Below, one piece after another: positions 19,973 to 27,657 of a DNA stretch of 64,000 nucleotides. Position numbers and translations under genes: made by a program. The stretch's first letter is position 1. Each line of letters begins with the position of its first letter. The DNA comes from Microthrixaceae bacterium (GTDB lineage: Bacteria > Actinomycetota > Acidimicrobiia > Acidimicrobiales > Poriferisodalaceae): positions 157,920 to 221,919 of the forward strand of contig WTFX01000029.1 of assembly GCA_011523825.1 (NCBI GenBank), read 5' to 3'. The notes under the pieces were generated by a model. The model was not told where the DNA came from. It saw only the letters and a program-made list of their open reading frames with translations, and did no database searches.

Positions 19973-20752
19973 TCAGCCCGTCAGCGACTCGAGGAAGTCG
20001 GCTATGGCGTCATTGAACACCTCGGGCCGTTCCTGATTGGCGAGGTGGCCGGCGCCGGGAATTTCCACGTAGCGAGCGCCCGCGATCCCCTCCGCCAGCC
20101 GCTGCGACGTGCGCGGCGGGGTGACCTCGTCGTGCTCCCCCACCACCACCAGCGTCGGCGCCGTGATGCGCTCCAGTTCCGGGTAGTGGTTCGACTCGGC
20201 CATGGAGTCGCAGGCCCACTGGTAGCAGGGCATGCGGATGGACGGCACCATCATCTCGGCGACGTGGGCACGCATCTCGTCGCCGGCGTCTGGACTGACG
20301 AGCCGTTGCGCGCGTGCAGCGGCGAAACCCTCGGGCCCCAAGTCGACGAAGTCGACTGCCCGGGCTCGCATGGCCGCTGCCTGTTCGGGCTTCGTGCCGG
20401 CTCCGGCGCTGGAATCGGCCAGTATCAGTGCCGACACCAAGTCGGGGCGGCGCAAGACCAGCCGGGTTGCCGTCACGCCGCCCCATGAGACGCCCAGCAC
20501 CGCCGCAGGACCGTCCGACACCGACTCGATGAGCGCAGCCGCGGCGTCAGCCCAGCCGTCGATGCCTGGCGCCGCATCTGGGTCGGCCGAGTAGCGGTAG
20601 CCGGGGGCATCCCAGGCCACGAGCCGCATCCCCAGGCGCTCGGCCAGCGGGCGTTGATCCAAGAAGGCATCAGCGCACGAACCGATGCCGTGCAGGCACA
20701 CCAGCACCGGCGCGTCATGCGCGCCGTACGACCATCGAAACACGTTGCTCAT
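19973..20752 (-). CDS. Alpha/beta-hydrolase fold enzyme
   Basis: A 259-residue alpha/beta hydrolase. The oxyanion-hole HG is in CLHGIGS, the nucleophile elbow is GVSWGG with S89, and the C-terminal catalytic His lies in GAGHLANQERP. An Asp in VVGEHDEVTPP is the expected acid. The overall pattern resembles 3-oxoadipate enol-lactonase and related ester hydrolases. It is a single-domain protein without a signal peptide, so it is cytoplasmic. It may be co-transcribed with the SMP-30 gene 50 bases upstream, which would pair two possible lactone or ester hydrolases. Substrate unknown. Confidence 0.87.
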   Translation of the reverse strand: MSNVFRWSYGAHDAPVLVCLHGIGSCADAFLDQRPLAERLGMRLVAWDAPGYRYSADPDAAPGIDGWADAAAALIESVSDGPAAVLGVSWGGVTATRLVLRRPDLVSALILADSSAGAGTKPEQAAAMRARAVDFVDLGPEGFAAARAQRLVSPDAGDEMRAHVAEMMVPSIRMPCYQWACDSMAESNHYPELERITAPTLVVVGEHDEVTPPRTSQRLAEGIAGARYVEIPGAGHLANQERPEVFNDAIADFLESLTG

Positions 20753-20802
20753 CGGGTCGGGCTCACTGCTGGGCTCACTGGATCGGACTCCTCAGCTCGG
20801 AT

Positions 20803-21642
20803 TCAGTTGCTCGGCCGCACCCGGGCCAGCGGCGTCGGCACGCCGGCGACCGGCGCACGGGTGCGGAAGATGCATCCGCCGTCGGAGGTGCCGCCGCCCG
20901 TCACGATGTACAGGTCACGCATGTCCGCGCCGCCGAAACAGACGCTGGTGACGAAATGGTCCGGCACCGGCACGGCGACGTCCGACTCTCCGTCGGGTGT
21001 GTAGCGCTGCACCCGGCCGCCCTCGGCCAGCGCCACCCACACGCCGCCATCGACATCCACTGCGAGACCGTCGGGCACCTTGCGCTCGGCCACGAACTCG
21101 CGCCTGTTCGACACGACATCGCCGTCCACATCCGACACCCATACCCGACCCGGGATGCTGTCGGAGTGGTACAGCCGGGTGCCGTCGGGCGAGAAACCGA
21201 TGCCGTTGGTGAGCTGCACGTCGTCGTACACCTCATCGGCTGAGCCGTCGAGGTTGATGCGGTAGAGCTCGCCGGCTTCATCGGGAGACGATTCGTCGAA
21301 AGGATTGCGTCGCAGCGAACCGACATATACGCGCCCCAGCGAATCAGTGTGCATGTCGTTGAAGCCCGCCACCTCGGGTGCGAACAGCACTGTGGAGCCA
21401 TCGGCAGTGACGTGCTGGATATTGCGCCCGCTCACCACAACGCCGCCGTCGGCGTGCAGCACCATGCCGCCGACACCTCGCCGCTTTGGCACCACTACTT
21501 CGATCTCGCCGTCACGCGTCCGGCGGCGCACCCCGCCGTTGGGCACATCGGAGAAGTAGAAGTTGTCGTGCTCGTCGACCCTGGGACCCTCGATCAGCCC
21601 CCATCCCGAACTCAGCATCTCCAGCTTGAAGTCTGTGGTCAT
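20803..21642 (-). CDS. SMP-30/gluconolactonase-family beta-propeller protein
   Basis: A 279-residue protein of the SMP-30/gluconolactonase/LRE-like family, six-bladed propellers that bind Ca or Zn and hydrolyse sugar or other lactones. Recognisable are EGPRVDEHDNFYFSDVPNGGV, carrying the metal-binding Glu, repeated blade strands such as DSLGRVYVGSL, the metal-site-like LTNGIGFSPDGTRLYHSDS, and DGLAVDVDGGVWVAL near the end. No secretion signal is seen. It lies upstream of the alpha/beta-hydrolase gene in the same direction. A second family member is encoded at 33807-34730; the two are clearly divergent. Confidence 0.87.
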   Translation of the reverse strand: MTTDFKLEMLSSGWGLIEGPRVDEHDNFYFSDVPNGGVRRRTRDGEIEVVVPKRRGVGGMVLHADGGVVVSGRNIQHVTADGSTVLFAPEVAGFNDMHTDSLGRVYVGSLRRNPFDESSPDEAGELYRINLDGSADEVYDDVQLTNGIGFSPDGTRLYHSDSIPGRVWVSDVDGDVVSNRREFVAERKVPDGLAVDVDGGVWVALAEGGRVQRYTPDGESDVAVPVPDHFVTSVCFGGADMRDLYIVTGGGTSDGGCIFRTRAPVAGVPTPLARVRPSN

Positions 21643-21665
21643 GTCTCTTCCCCGGGATCACGCTC

Positions 21666-21688
21666 TCGCACGCTGTTGTGCCGTGCGA
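21666..21688. promoter_or_regulatory. Inverted repeat upstream of the SMP-30 gene
   Basis: TCGCACG (21666-21672) and CGTGCGA (21682-21688) form perfect 7-bp arms around nine bases. The site is 24-46 bases upstream of the SMP-30 start and 72 bases past the preceding Nudix gene's stop. It could be an operator or a terminator hairpin for the Nudix gene; sequence alone does not decide. Confidence 0.35.
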
Positions 21689-21760
21689 TGCGCGGACCCT
21701 AACGAACCTGGCACGTGCGGGCGCAGGTCGGCGCTCGCTCCTGGCGCCTGATGCGTGGCC

Positions 21761-22426
21761 TCAGCTTGAGGGGCTGAACTGGATTGGCAGCGGGTGGCCG
21801 GCACGGGTGAACAGATCCTGCAGCATCCGCAGGGTCATGCCCCAGATGACGCGCCCGTGTCCCACTTCGATGCCCGGGAAGCGCTCGTCGGGCCTTGGCG
21901 GGTAGTGGTAGTCGATGTGATGGCGCGGATCAGCCAACTCCAGCACCGGCACCCACAACGCGTCGGCGACTTCGTAGTTCAGCGTCAGATTGGGACGGTG
22001 GCCGTCGAGCCAGCACACATGAGGAGTCACCCGCAGCGCTGCGCCGCGCCAGCGCGGGTTGCCTTCAAGGTCATTGAGCCGCCCGAGCCAGCGGACCCCC
22101 GAGTGAGCAGTGATGTCGAATCCGATCTCTTCGCGGCTCTCGCGCACTGCCGTGTCGAACGTGTCGTCGTCGTCGGGCTCGGTCCGGCCGCCCGGAAACG
22201 CCATATGACCCGACCAGGGGTCCCCGTTGCGGATGGCGCGCTCGATGAACAGCATCTCGGGGCCACGCTCACCTGATCGCACCACGGCCGCGACGGCGGC
22301 AGTCGGACCCTGGTACGGCGCATCCAGATCTTGGCTGAGCACCTCGGTCAAGCGCAGAGCACTGAACGAATCGGTGACAGTGTCCTGCCCGACCACAACG
22401 TCGCAGCGTAGGTGGCTGCGCCCCAT
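21761..22426 (-). CDS. Nudix hydrolase, CoA pyrophosphatase-like
   Basis: A 221-residue Nudix protein. The Nudix box region is FPGGRTEPDDDDTFDTAVRE followed by SREEIGF, with the REx2EExG metal-binding core intact. The spacing before it is typical of the NudL/CoA-pyrophosphatase subgroup. These enzymes cleave CoA and acyl-CoA to phosphopantetheine forms and 3',5'-ADP; the surrounding acyl-CoA genes suit that role. RAIRNGDPWSGHMAFPGG before the box matches the subgroup's (R)xxxxHxGxxxFPGG pattern. The ATG is 44 bases from the divergent acyl-CoA dehydrogenase start, so the promoters are packed closely or overlap. Confidence 0.85.
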   Translation of the reverse strand: MGRSHLRCDVVVGQDTVTDSFSALRLTEVLSQDLDAPYQGPTAAVAAVVRSGERGPEMLFIERAIRNGDPWSGHMAFPGGRTEPDDDDTFDTAVRESREEIGFDITAHSGVRWLGRLNDLEGNPRWRGAALRVTPHVCWLDGHRPNLTLNYEVADALWVPVLELADPRHHIDYHYPPRPDERFPGIEVGHGRVIWGMTLRMLQDLFTRAGHPLPIQFSPSS

Positions 22427-22470
22427 CGGGCCCCGGCTTGCTCCGGGTCACCACTGCTACCGTCGCCGCG

Positions 22471-23688
22471 ATGACCGACGCTGGCGCTGCCGACCATGAC
22501 GGCGCCGGCACAGCCGACGATCCGGTCGCCGGCATGGAGGCTGCGGCGTTCGAGTCTTTCGTCAGCGAGGTCGCGCACTTTCGCGACACCGCCGTGGCCC
22601 CCAACGTGAACCGTTGGGAGAGCGAGAAGCGCATGGCACCCGAAGCGCTGCGGGAGGCCTCGAGCATCGGACTGCTGTCGATGGAGGTGCCCACGTCCCT
22701 GGGCGGGCTGGGGATGAGCTTCGCCCAGAAGTGCCATGTCGTCGAGGTGCTGAGCGCTGTGTCGATGCCGTTCGCGTTCAGCCTCGTGAATACCGGCAAC
22801 GTTGCGGCGCGGGTGGCACAGCGCGGCACCGACCGCCACCGTGAGCTCTTCCTGGCCGACCTGATGGCCGGCCGCCGTTTCGGCTCCACGGCGCTCACGG
22901 AGCCCGGCGCGGGCAGCGACTTCGCCAACATCGCCACGACGGCGACGCCCGTCGACGGCGGATGGCGGCTCGACGGTGCCAAAGCCTGGATCACCAACGC
23001 CGCGCACTCCGACGTCATCTTCTGCTACGCCCAAACCGAACCCGGCTCGCGGGGCCGTGGCATCGCGCTGTTCCTCATCGACGGCACCCGGCCCGGCTTC
23101 GAGCGGCTGGCGCCCTACGAACTGGCCGGCGGCCATCTCATCGGTACGGGCGGTTTCCGGCTGGACGGCTACGTCGCCGAAGCCGATGACCTCCTCAGCC
23201 CACCCGGCGAGGCCTTCATCGCCGCCCTGTCCAGCGTGAACGGTGCCCGCACCTACGTCGCCGCCATGTGCTGCGCCATGGTGGAAGCCACCCTCGCGAG
23301 CGCAGTGCGCTACGGCGCTGCGCGTGAGGCATTCGGCAAGCCCGTCATCGCCCACCAGGGGCTTGCCTGGAAGCTGGCCGGCGTGCAGAACCGGCTCGAG
23401 GCCGCCCGACTGCTCACCAACCGGGCGATCGACGCCGTCACCGAATCGCTGCGCACCGGCGACGCGACCGGCGCCATCCTGCACGCCGCGCACGCCAAGA
23501 AGTTCACGACCGAGACAGCCGAGGCCGACATCGCCACCTGCATCCAGGCCATGGGCGCCGAGGGGCTGCGCAGCGACCACCCCGGCGGCCACCACCTGGT
23601 CGGCGCTCGCATCGCCAACTACGTGGACGGCAGCACCGAGATCCAGACCGACCGGATTGCCCGTTCGCTGCAGCAGCTGTACGCCTGA
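22471..23688 (+). CDS. Acyl-CoA dehydrogenase
   Basis: A 405-residue flavoprotein of the acyl-CoA dehydrogenase family, which oxidises the alpha-beta bond of acyl-CoA and passes electrons to ETF. The middle domain has FGSTALTEPGAGSDFANIATTA and DGAKAWITNAAHSD. The C-terminal domain has REAFGKPVIAHQGLAWKLAGVQ and YVDGSTEIQTDRIARSL. The position that is the catalytic Glu in medium-chain enzymes (YEG) reads VDG here, so the base would be Asp unless another residue supplies it. ATG at 22471 is chosen; a TTG or CTG further upstream would add eleven residues. The last ten codons recur in altered form right after the stop codon. Confidence 0.9.
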   Translation: MTDAGAADHDGAGTADDPVAGMEAAAFESFVSEVAHFRDTAVAPNVNRWESEKRMAPEALREASSIGLLSMEVPTSLGGLGMSFAQKCHVVEVLSAVSMPFAFSLVNTGNVAARVAQRGTDRHRELFLADLMAGRRFGSTALTEPGAGSDFANIATTATPVDGGWRLDGAKAWITNAAHSDVIFCYAQTEPGSRGRGIALFLIDGTRPGFERLAPYELAGGHLIGTGGFRLDGYVAEADDLLSPPGEAFIAALSSVNGARTYVAAMCCAMVEATLASAVRYGAAREAFGKPVIAHQGLAWKLAGVQNRLEAARLLTNRAIDAVTESLRTGDATGAILHAAHAKKFTTETAEADIATCIQAMGAEGLRSDHPGGHHLVGARIANYVDGSTEIQTDRIARSLQQLYA

Positions 23689-23718
23689 GCCCGGTCGTTG
23701 CACAAGCTCTACGCATAG
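23689..23718 (+). pseudogene. Second copy of the last ten codons of the acyl-CoA dehydrogenase gene
   Basis: Immediately after the stop codon at 23686-23688 the same frame reads ARSLHKLYA and then TAG. The gene itself ends ARSLQQLYA and then TGA. The two 30-base stretches differ mainly at third positions: CGT/CGG, CTG/TTG, CTG/CTC and GCC/GCA are synonymous. Two codons give Gln to His and Gln to Lys. This looks like the 3' remnant of a paralogous gene left by recombination or deletion. A chance match is unlikely but cannot be excluded without comparison. Confidence 0.5.
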
Positions 23719-23719
23719 A

Positions 23720-23735
23720 GGCTGAGCCGTCAGCC
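23720..23735. terminator. Hairpin between convergent acyl-CoA dehydrogenase and CoA transferase genes
   Basis: GGCTGA (23720-23725) and TCAGCC (23730-23735) form a 6-bp stem with a four-base loop. The second arm overlaps the stop codon of the minus-strand CoA transferase. A terminator is plausible in this 41-base convergent gap, without a T tract. Confidence 0.4.
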
Positions 23736-24917
23736 GAACGCGCCCTCGTCACGCAATGCGGTGATGTCGTCCCACGTGTAGCCGTGCTCCAGCAGGACCT
23801 CCTCGGTGTGCTGACCGAGCTCTGGCGCAACGGCCCCGGGTTCGAGCGGCGTCTCCGACATGCGGATCGGGGTGCCGATCACCACGCGGTCGCCATCGGG
23901 GTGTTCCACCCGTCTCAGGTAGCCGTTCTCGTACGTCGCCTCATCGGCAACGATCGCCTCGTAGTCGCGCACCAGCCCGTAGCGGACACCTGCCCCGGTG
24001 AGCACGGCCTCCCATTCGTCGAGGGTCCTGGTCGGGAACACCTCGTCGATGATGGCGACCAGCTCAGCCCTGTCATCGGAGCTGAGCATGAGAGCCAGGA
24101 ACCGTTCGTCATCGGCGAGATCGGGCCGGTCGAGCAGCTCGGCGAAGATGGGCCAACCCGGCCCGGTACCGCTGAGCAAGTGGATCCAGCCGTCGGCCGC
24201 CTCGACGGTGTGCAGCAGCGTGGGAACGAACGCGTGGCCCGAATCGACGCGCTCGGGGTTGCGTCCGGTCAGCAGGGTGTAGGTCATCTCGGACGCTTGG
24301 GCGTAGATCATGCCGCCCACCAGTGACACGTCAACTCGCTGTCCCCGTCCGGTCGTCTGGCGGTGCAGCAACGCAGCCAGAATGCCGGTGACCATGTTCT
24401 GACAGCCGACATGGTCGGCAATGACTGCCCCGTTCATGACGGGAGGACCGCCGTCGATCCGGGTGGCGAACATGAGCCCACCCTCGGACTGGCCGGTCGA
24501 GTCAGCTCCCTCGCGACCGGCCTTGTCGCCCACCGGCCCGAAGCTCGAACCGGTGGCGTACACCAGCCGGGGGTTGATGGCCGACAAGTGCTCGTACGAC
24601 AGGCCCCAGGCCTCCATGGTCCCGGGCACGAAGTTGTGGATCAGGACGTCGGTTTCCGCAACGAATCGTTCGAGCGCGGTCTTGCCCCCTGGGGTGCGCA
24701 GGTCGAGGGTGACCGATCGCTTCCCCCGGTTGCAGGCTTCGTAGTACGGGTTTCGCGGATCAGTGGGCGACACGGGGATCACCCGTGCAAGGTCGCCCAT
24801 GCCCGGCAGTTCGATCTTGATGACCGACGCCCCCATGTCGTGCAGGGTTGACGCAGCCTGGGGACCCTGCACCAAGATGGCCAAATCGAGGACGGTGTAT
24901 CCGTCAAGCGCTCCCAT
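23730..24917 (-). CDS. CaiB/BaiF family CoA transferase (class III)
   Basis: A 395-residue class III CoA transferase starting MGALDGYTVLDLAILVQGP, with ASVIKIELPGMGD and the catalytic Asp at residue 168 in IADHVGCQNMVTGILAALL. The usual RGQRVDVSLVGGM segment follows. ATG at 24917 is the right start; the long in-frame stretch further upstream is antisense to the class III aminotransferase and lacks family sequence. It differs markedly from the transferase at 8652, so the two probably act on different acids. It is convergent with the acyl-CoA dehydrogenase and divergent from the aminotransferase, which makes it a single-gene unit. Confidence 0.9.
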   Translation of the reverse strand: MGALDGYTVLDLAILVQGPQAASTLHDMGASVIKIELPGMGDLARVIPVSPTDPRNPYYEACNRGKRSVTLDLRTPGGKTALERFVAETDVLIHNFVPGTMEAWGLSYEHLSAINPRLVYATGSSFGPVGDKAGREGADSTGQSEGGLMFATRIDGGPPVMNGAVIADHVGCQNMVTGILAALLHRQTTGRGQRVDVSLVGGMIYAQASEMTYTLLTGRNPERVDSGHAFVPTLLHTVEAADGWIHLLSGTGPGWPIFAELLDRPDLADDERFLALMLSSDDRAELVAIIDEVFPTRTLDEWEAVLTGAGVRYGLVRDYEAIVADEATYENGYLRRVEHPDGDRVVIGTPIRMSETPLEPGAVAPELGQHTEEVLLEHGYTWDDITALRDEGAFG

Positions 24918-25004
24918 CGCCGGATCGTAACCCCCACAGATTCCTGCCGTTCCGTGGTGTGTCAGGATGCAAACTGAACAGATCTTCTCGTCGGAGAGTG
25001 CCCC

Positions 25005-26228
25005 ATGAGCGAGCCGATGCCCACCCAGAAGTCCCAAGAGCTGTACGAACGGGCGAAGGCCGTCGTTCCCAAGGGGGTGTACGGCCACTATGGCCCTGCG
25101 GTCATCGAAGACGGCCCGGTCTTCTTCTCGTCGGCAGAAGGCGCCCGCTTCACCGACGTGGACGGCAACTCCTACATCGACTGGATGTGCGCCTACGGAC
25201 CGAACATCTTGGGCTACAACCATCCGGCGGTGGAAGAGGCGGCTGCCAAGCAAGCAGCCGACGGCAGCACGGTGAGCTTGGCCGCGCCGGTCATGGTCGA
25301 GCTGGCAGAAGAGCTCGTCGACATGGTGGACGGGGCGGACTGGGCACTGTTCGGCAAGAACGGCGCTGACGCGACCGGGCTGGCAGTGATGGTTGCGCGC
25401 GCCGCAACGGGCCGGCGCTACATCCTCAAGATCGAGGGCGGCTACCACGGCTCGACGCCGTGGATGCAGGCACCTGGCAACAAGGGCACGATTGCCGAGG
25501 ATCAGGCCTTCGTCATCGAAGTGCCGTGGAACGACGTCGCAGCAGTGCGGGCCGCCATCGATGCGCATCCAGGCGATATCGCCTGCTTCATCTCCTCGCC
25601 GTACCACCACCCGGTCTTCGCCGACAACGAGCTGCCGGCGGAGGGCTACTGGGCCGCAGTCGAGGGGGCCTGCCGCGACGCCGGAATCGTCGTGATCCTG
25701 GACGAGGTGCGCAGCGGGTTCCGGATCGACCTGGCGGGGGCGCATGTCGCATACGGCTTCACTCCCGATCTCATGTGCTTCGGCAAGGCGATCGGGAACG
25801 GGCATCCCCTCGCAGCGCTCGCCGGCAGTGACGCACTGAAGGAAGCCGCCGCGGACACGTTCTTCACCGGCACCCAGTTCTTCAATGCTGCGCCGATGGC
25901 GGCCGGGCTCGCCACGCTGCGGGAACTGCGTGCAGCAGATGCCGCCAATGCGGCAACCGAGATCGGCATCCGTCTCGGTGACGCGTTGGGAGATGTGGCA
26001 GCAGCTCATGGGCACGAGCTGCGGATGAGCGGCGTGCCCGCCATGCCGTACCTGCGTGTTGTCAGCGAGGGCGGCTCGAAGTTCCACACCCGCTGGGTGG
26101 CCGAATGCATCCGGCGAGGCGCCTACCTGCTCAGCTACCACAACAACTTCGTTTGCGCGGCCCACACCGACGACGACATCAAGCGCACCTGCGACATCGC
26201 TGACGCCGCGTTCACCGCGCTGGCCTGA
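25005..26228 (+). CDS. Class III aminotransferase, glutamate-1-semialdehyde aminomutase-like
   Basis: A 407-residue fold-type I PLP enzyme of the omega-aminotransferase/HemL family. It has GARFTDVDGNSYIDWM near the N-terminus, KIEGGYHGSTPW, the cofactor Asp in VVILDEVRSGFR, and the PLP lysine K261 in LMCFGKAIGNGHPLAAL. It resembles glutamate-1-semialdehyde aminomutase in overall layout. True HemL is unlikely: the gene sits among catabolic genes and not with heme genes. The family also contains many transaminases for beta- and omega-amino acids. The start is ATG. It is divergent from the CoA transferase across 87 bases. Confidence 0.85.
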   Translation: MSEPMPTQKSQELYERAKAVVPKGVYGHYGPAVIEDGPVFFSSAEGARFTDVDGNSYIDWMCAYGPNILGYNHPAVEEAAAKQAADGSTVSLAAPVMVELAEELVDMVDGADWALFGKNGADATGLAVMVARAATGRRYILKIEGGYHGSTPWMQAPGNKGTIAEDQAFVIEVPWNDVAAVRAAIDAHPGDIACFISSPYHHPVFADNELPAEGYWAAVEGACRDAGIVVILDEVRSGFRIDLAGAHVAYGFTPDLMCFGKAIGNGHPLAALAGSDALKEAAADTFFTGTQFFNAAPMAAGLATLRELRAADAANAATEIGIRLGDALGDVAAAHGHELRMSGVPAMPYLRVVSEGGSKFHTRWVAECIRRGAYLLSYHNNFVCAAHTDDDIKRTCDIADAAFTALA

Positions 26229-26332
26229 AGCCGAAATCGCGCTGTTCCTGCGCGACCGGAACAGCGGCTGCAGCAGGCGGACGACACAGCTCACCGACCG
26301 CTCGCGGCCGGATGAGTGCTTTTGACCATTGC

Positions 26333-26363
26333 ATAGTTGCGCGTATCTAATGGTTGCAACTAT
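26333..26363. promoter_or_regulatory. Inverted repeat in the promoter region of the FN3 gene
   Basis: ATAGTTGC (26333-26340) and GCAACTAT (26356-26363) are perfect 8-bp arms separated by 15 bases. The right arm lies within the palindrome GTTGCAAC (26353-26360). The surrounding 26320-26400 region is clearly richer in A and T than the rest of the window. It lies 70-100 bases upstream of the gene at 26433. An operator or regulator-controlled promoter is the simplest reading. Confidence 0.45.
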
Positions 26364-26432
26364 CATGCGTATGCTGCAGCAAAATATGAGCCAATGTGAC
26401 CATATGAGCAGCGTGAATCGGGGGGAGTTCCG

Positions 26433-27620
26433 ATGTCGATACGCAGTTTGTTGGCGGTGGGTCTGAGGCTTGCCCGGCCCACCCGTTCGTTGGGGACAGG
26501 GGGGTCCCTGGCGGCATGGCCACGACGGCTGGCCGCTTCGGCGGCTGCGGTGTCGGTGTTAGCGGCCGGCGTAGCACCAGTTGCGGCCAGCAGCGGTTCT
26601 GTTCCCGCAATCCCGCCGCGCCCGAACGCGGTTGCGTCGGTGGTGGACGGAGCATTCGAGGTGACCCTGTCGTGGTCTGATCCGGGCGATCCGTCGATCG
26701 CCGGCTATCAGATTCTGCGCCGAGACCCGAGCGTGGATGCGGCCGGGCAGTTCCACGTCATCGAGGACGACACCGCCAGCGCCGACACCAGCTACGTCGA
26801 CGACACCGTGGTGGCGGAGCGCACCTATGTGTACCGGATACAGGCACGCAACGACCACGGACTGAGTGTCCGGTCGCGTTACCGGCGCATCGATGTGCCC
26901 GCCCTGCCGCCTCAGGCCGAGCCCACCTCGACGACCTCCCCGGTGCTCAAAGCCACATTGCGTCAGCTCCCGCCGAGCTCGTCGTCGGCGACCGATCAAG
27001 AGTGCCGAGACAAGATGGACACCGGCGTGGCCGTCAAGTGCATCAGTGGGTCGTACTCGGTCACCACCTACGGCCACGACGGCGTCGTGTGGGTGGACTT
27101 CGAGGAATGGGTCAACACCCAAACCGGCATCTTGAACTGGTCGGTGGTCATCAACACCTACACATTCCGCAACAACTGGCGAGACGCCGTCACCGGCATC
27201 GAAGTGCCGACCGAAGGCGAGCACGAGAACAGCCTCTCGATCAGGTACACGTACCCGGGGCAGGACAGCTGCGCCCCAGTCGTCGGTGCTGTGAACAATC
27301 AGGGAGAGGTCACGCGTTGGGATTGGCGGTGCGTCCAGCCATCGGGCGTGGTGCTCGACAGCACAGAATCCGTCAACGCCTATCCCTCGACTTCGGCGCC
27401 CGTCGGCCCGCCCCCGGCGCCCCGCGACATCCGAGCGACGCTGATGCAGGCGCCCACTGGATCGCCCAGCGGTCCAGGCGACACGCTCACCCAAGCGCAG
27501 CTCGACAACACCGTCGAGGCCACCGCCACCGAGCACACGATCAAGATCGTGTTCCTCCAGTACCTGCGCGACGACAACACGTTCGGAGTCATCGGCCTCA
27601 CCACCATCAGCCACTACTAA
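26433..27620 (+). CDS. Secreted protein with an FN3 domain and an unrecognised C-terminal domain
   Basis: I do not recognise the overall family. The 395-residue protein begins with a long basic N-region and a hydrophobic stretch ending LAAGVAPVAASSG, a probable signal peptide cleaved near residues 52-54. Residues about 58-152 form a fibronectin type III domain: EVTLSWSDPGDPSIAGYQILRRD, then TSYVDDT, then TYVYRIQARNDHGLS. A Pro/Ser/Thr-rich linker follows (about 155-185). The C-terminal region of about 210 residues has four cysteines (in QECRDK, VKCISG, DSCAPV and WRCVQP), enough for two disulfides, and many aromatic strands such as VVWVDFEEWV. The start ATG follows GGGGGAG. It probably acts outside the membrane; adhesion or binding is only a guess from the FN3 domain. 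Confidence 0.8.
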   Translation: MSIRSLLAVGLRLARPTRSLGTGGSLAAWPRRLAASAAAVSVLAAGVAPVAASSGSVPAIPPRPNAVASVVDGAFEVTLSWSDPGDPSIAGYQILRRDPSVDAAGQFHVIEDDTASADTSYVDDTVVAERTYVYRIQARNDHGLSVRSRYRRIDVPALPPQAEPTSTTSPVLKATLRQLPPSSSSATDQECRDKMDTGVAVKCISGSYSVTTYGHDGVVWVDFEEWVNTQTGILNWSVVINTYTFRNNWRDAVTGIEVPTEGEHENSLSIRYTYPGQDSCAPVVGAVNNQGEVTRWDWRCVQPSGVVLDSTESVNAYPSTSAPVGPPPAPRDIRATLMQAPTGSPSGPGDTLTQAQLDNTVEATATEHTIKIVFLQYLRDDNTFGVIGLTTISHY

Positions 27621-27657
27621 CCCGCACAGGGACCCCAGAGCCTGCTCAGATGTCTCC

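Noticed and set aside
24918..26366. N-terminal extension of the CoA transferase at 23730-24917
   Set aside because: The extension is antisense to the class III aminotransferase and the family sequence begins exactly at the ATG at 24917.
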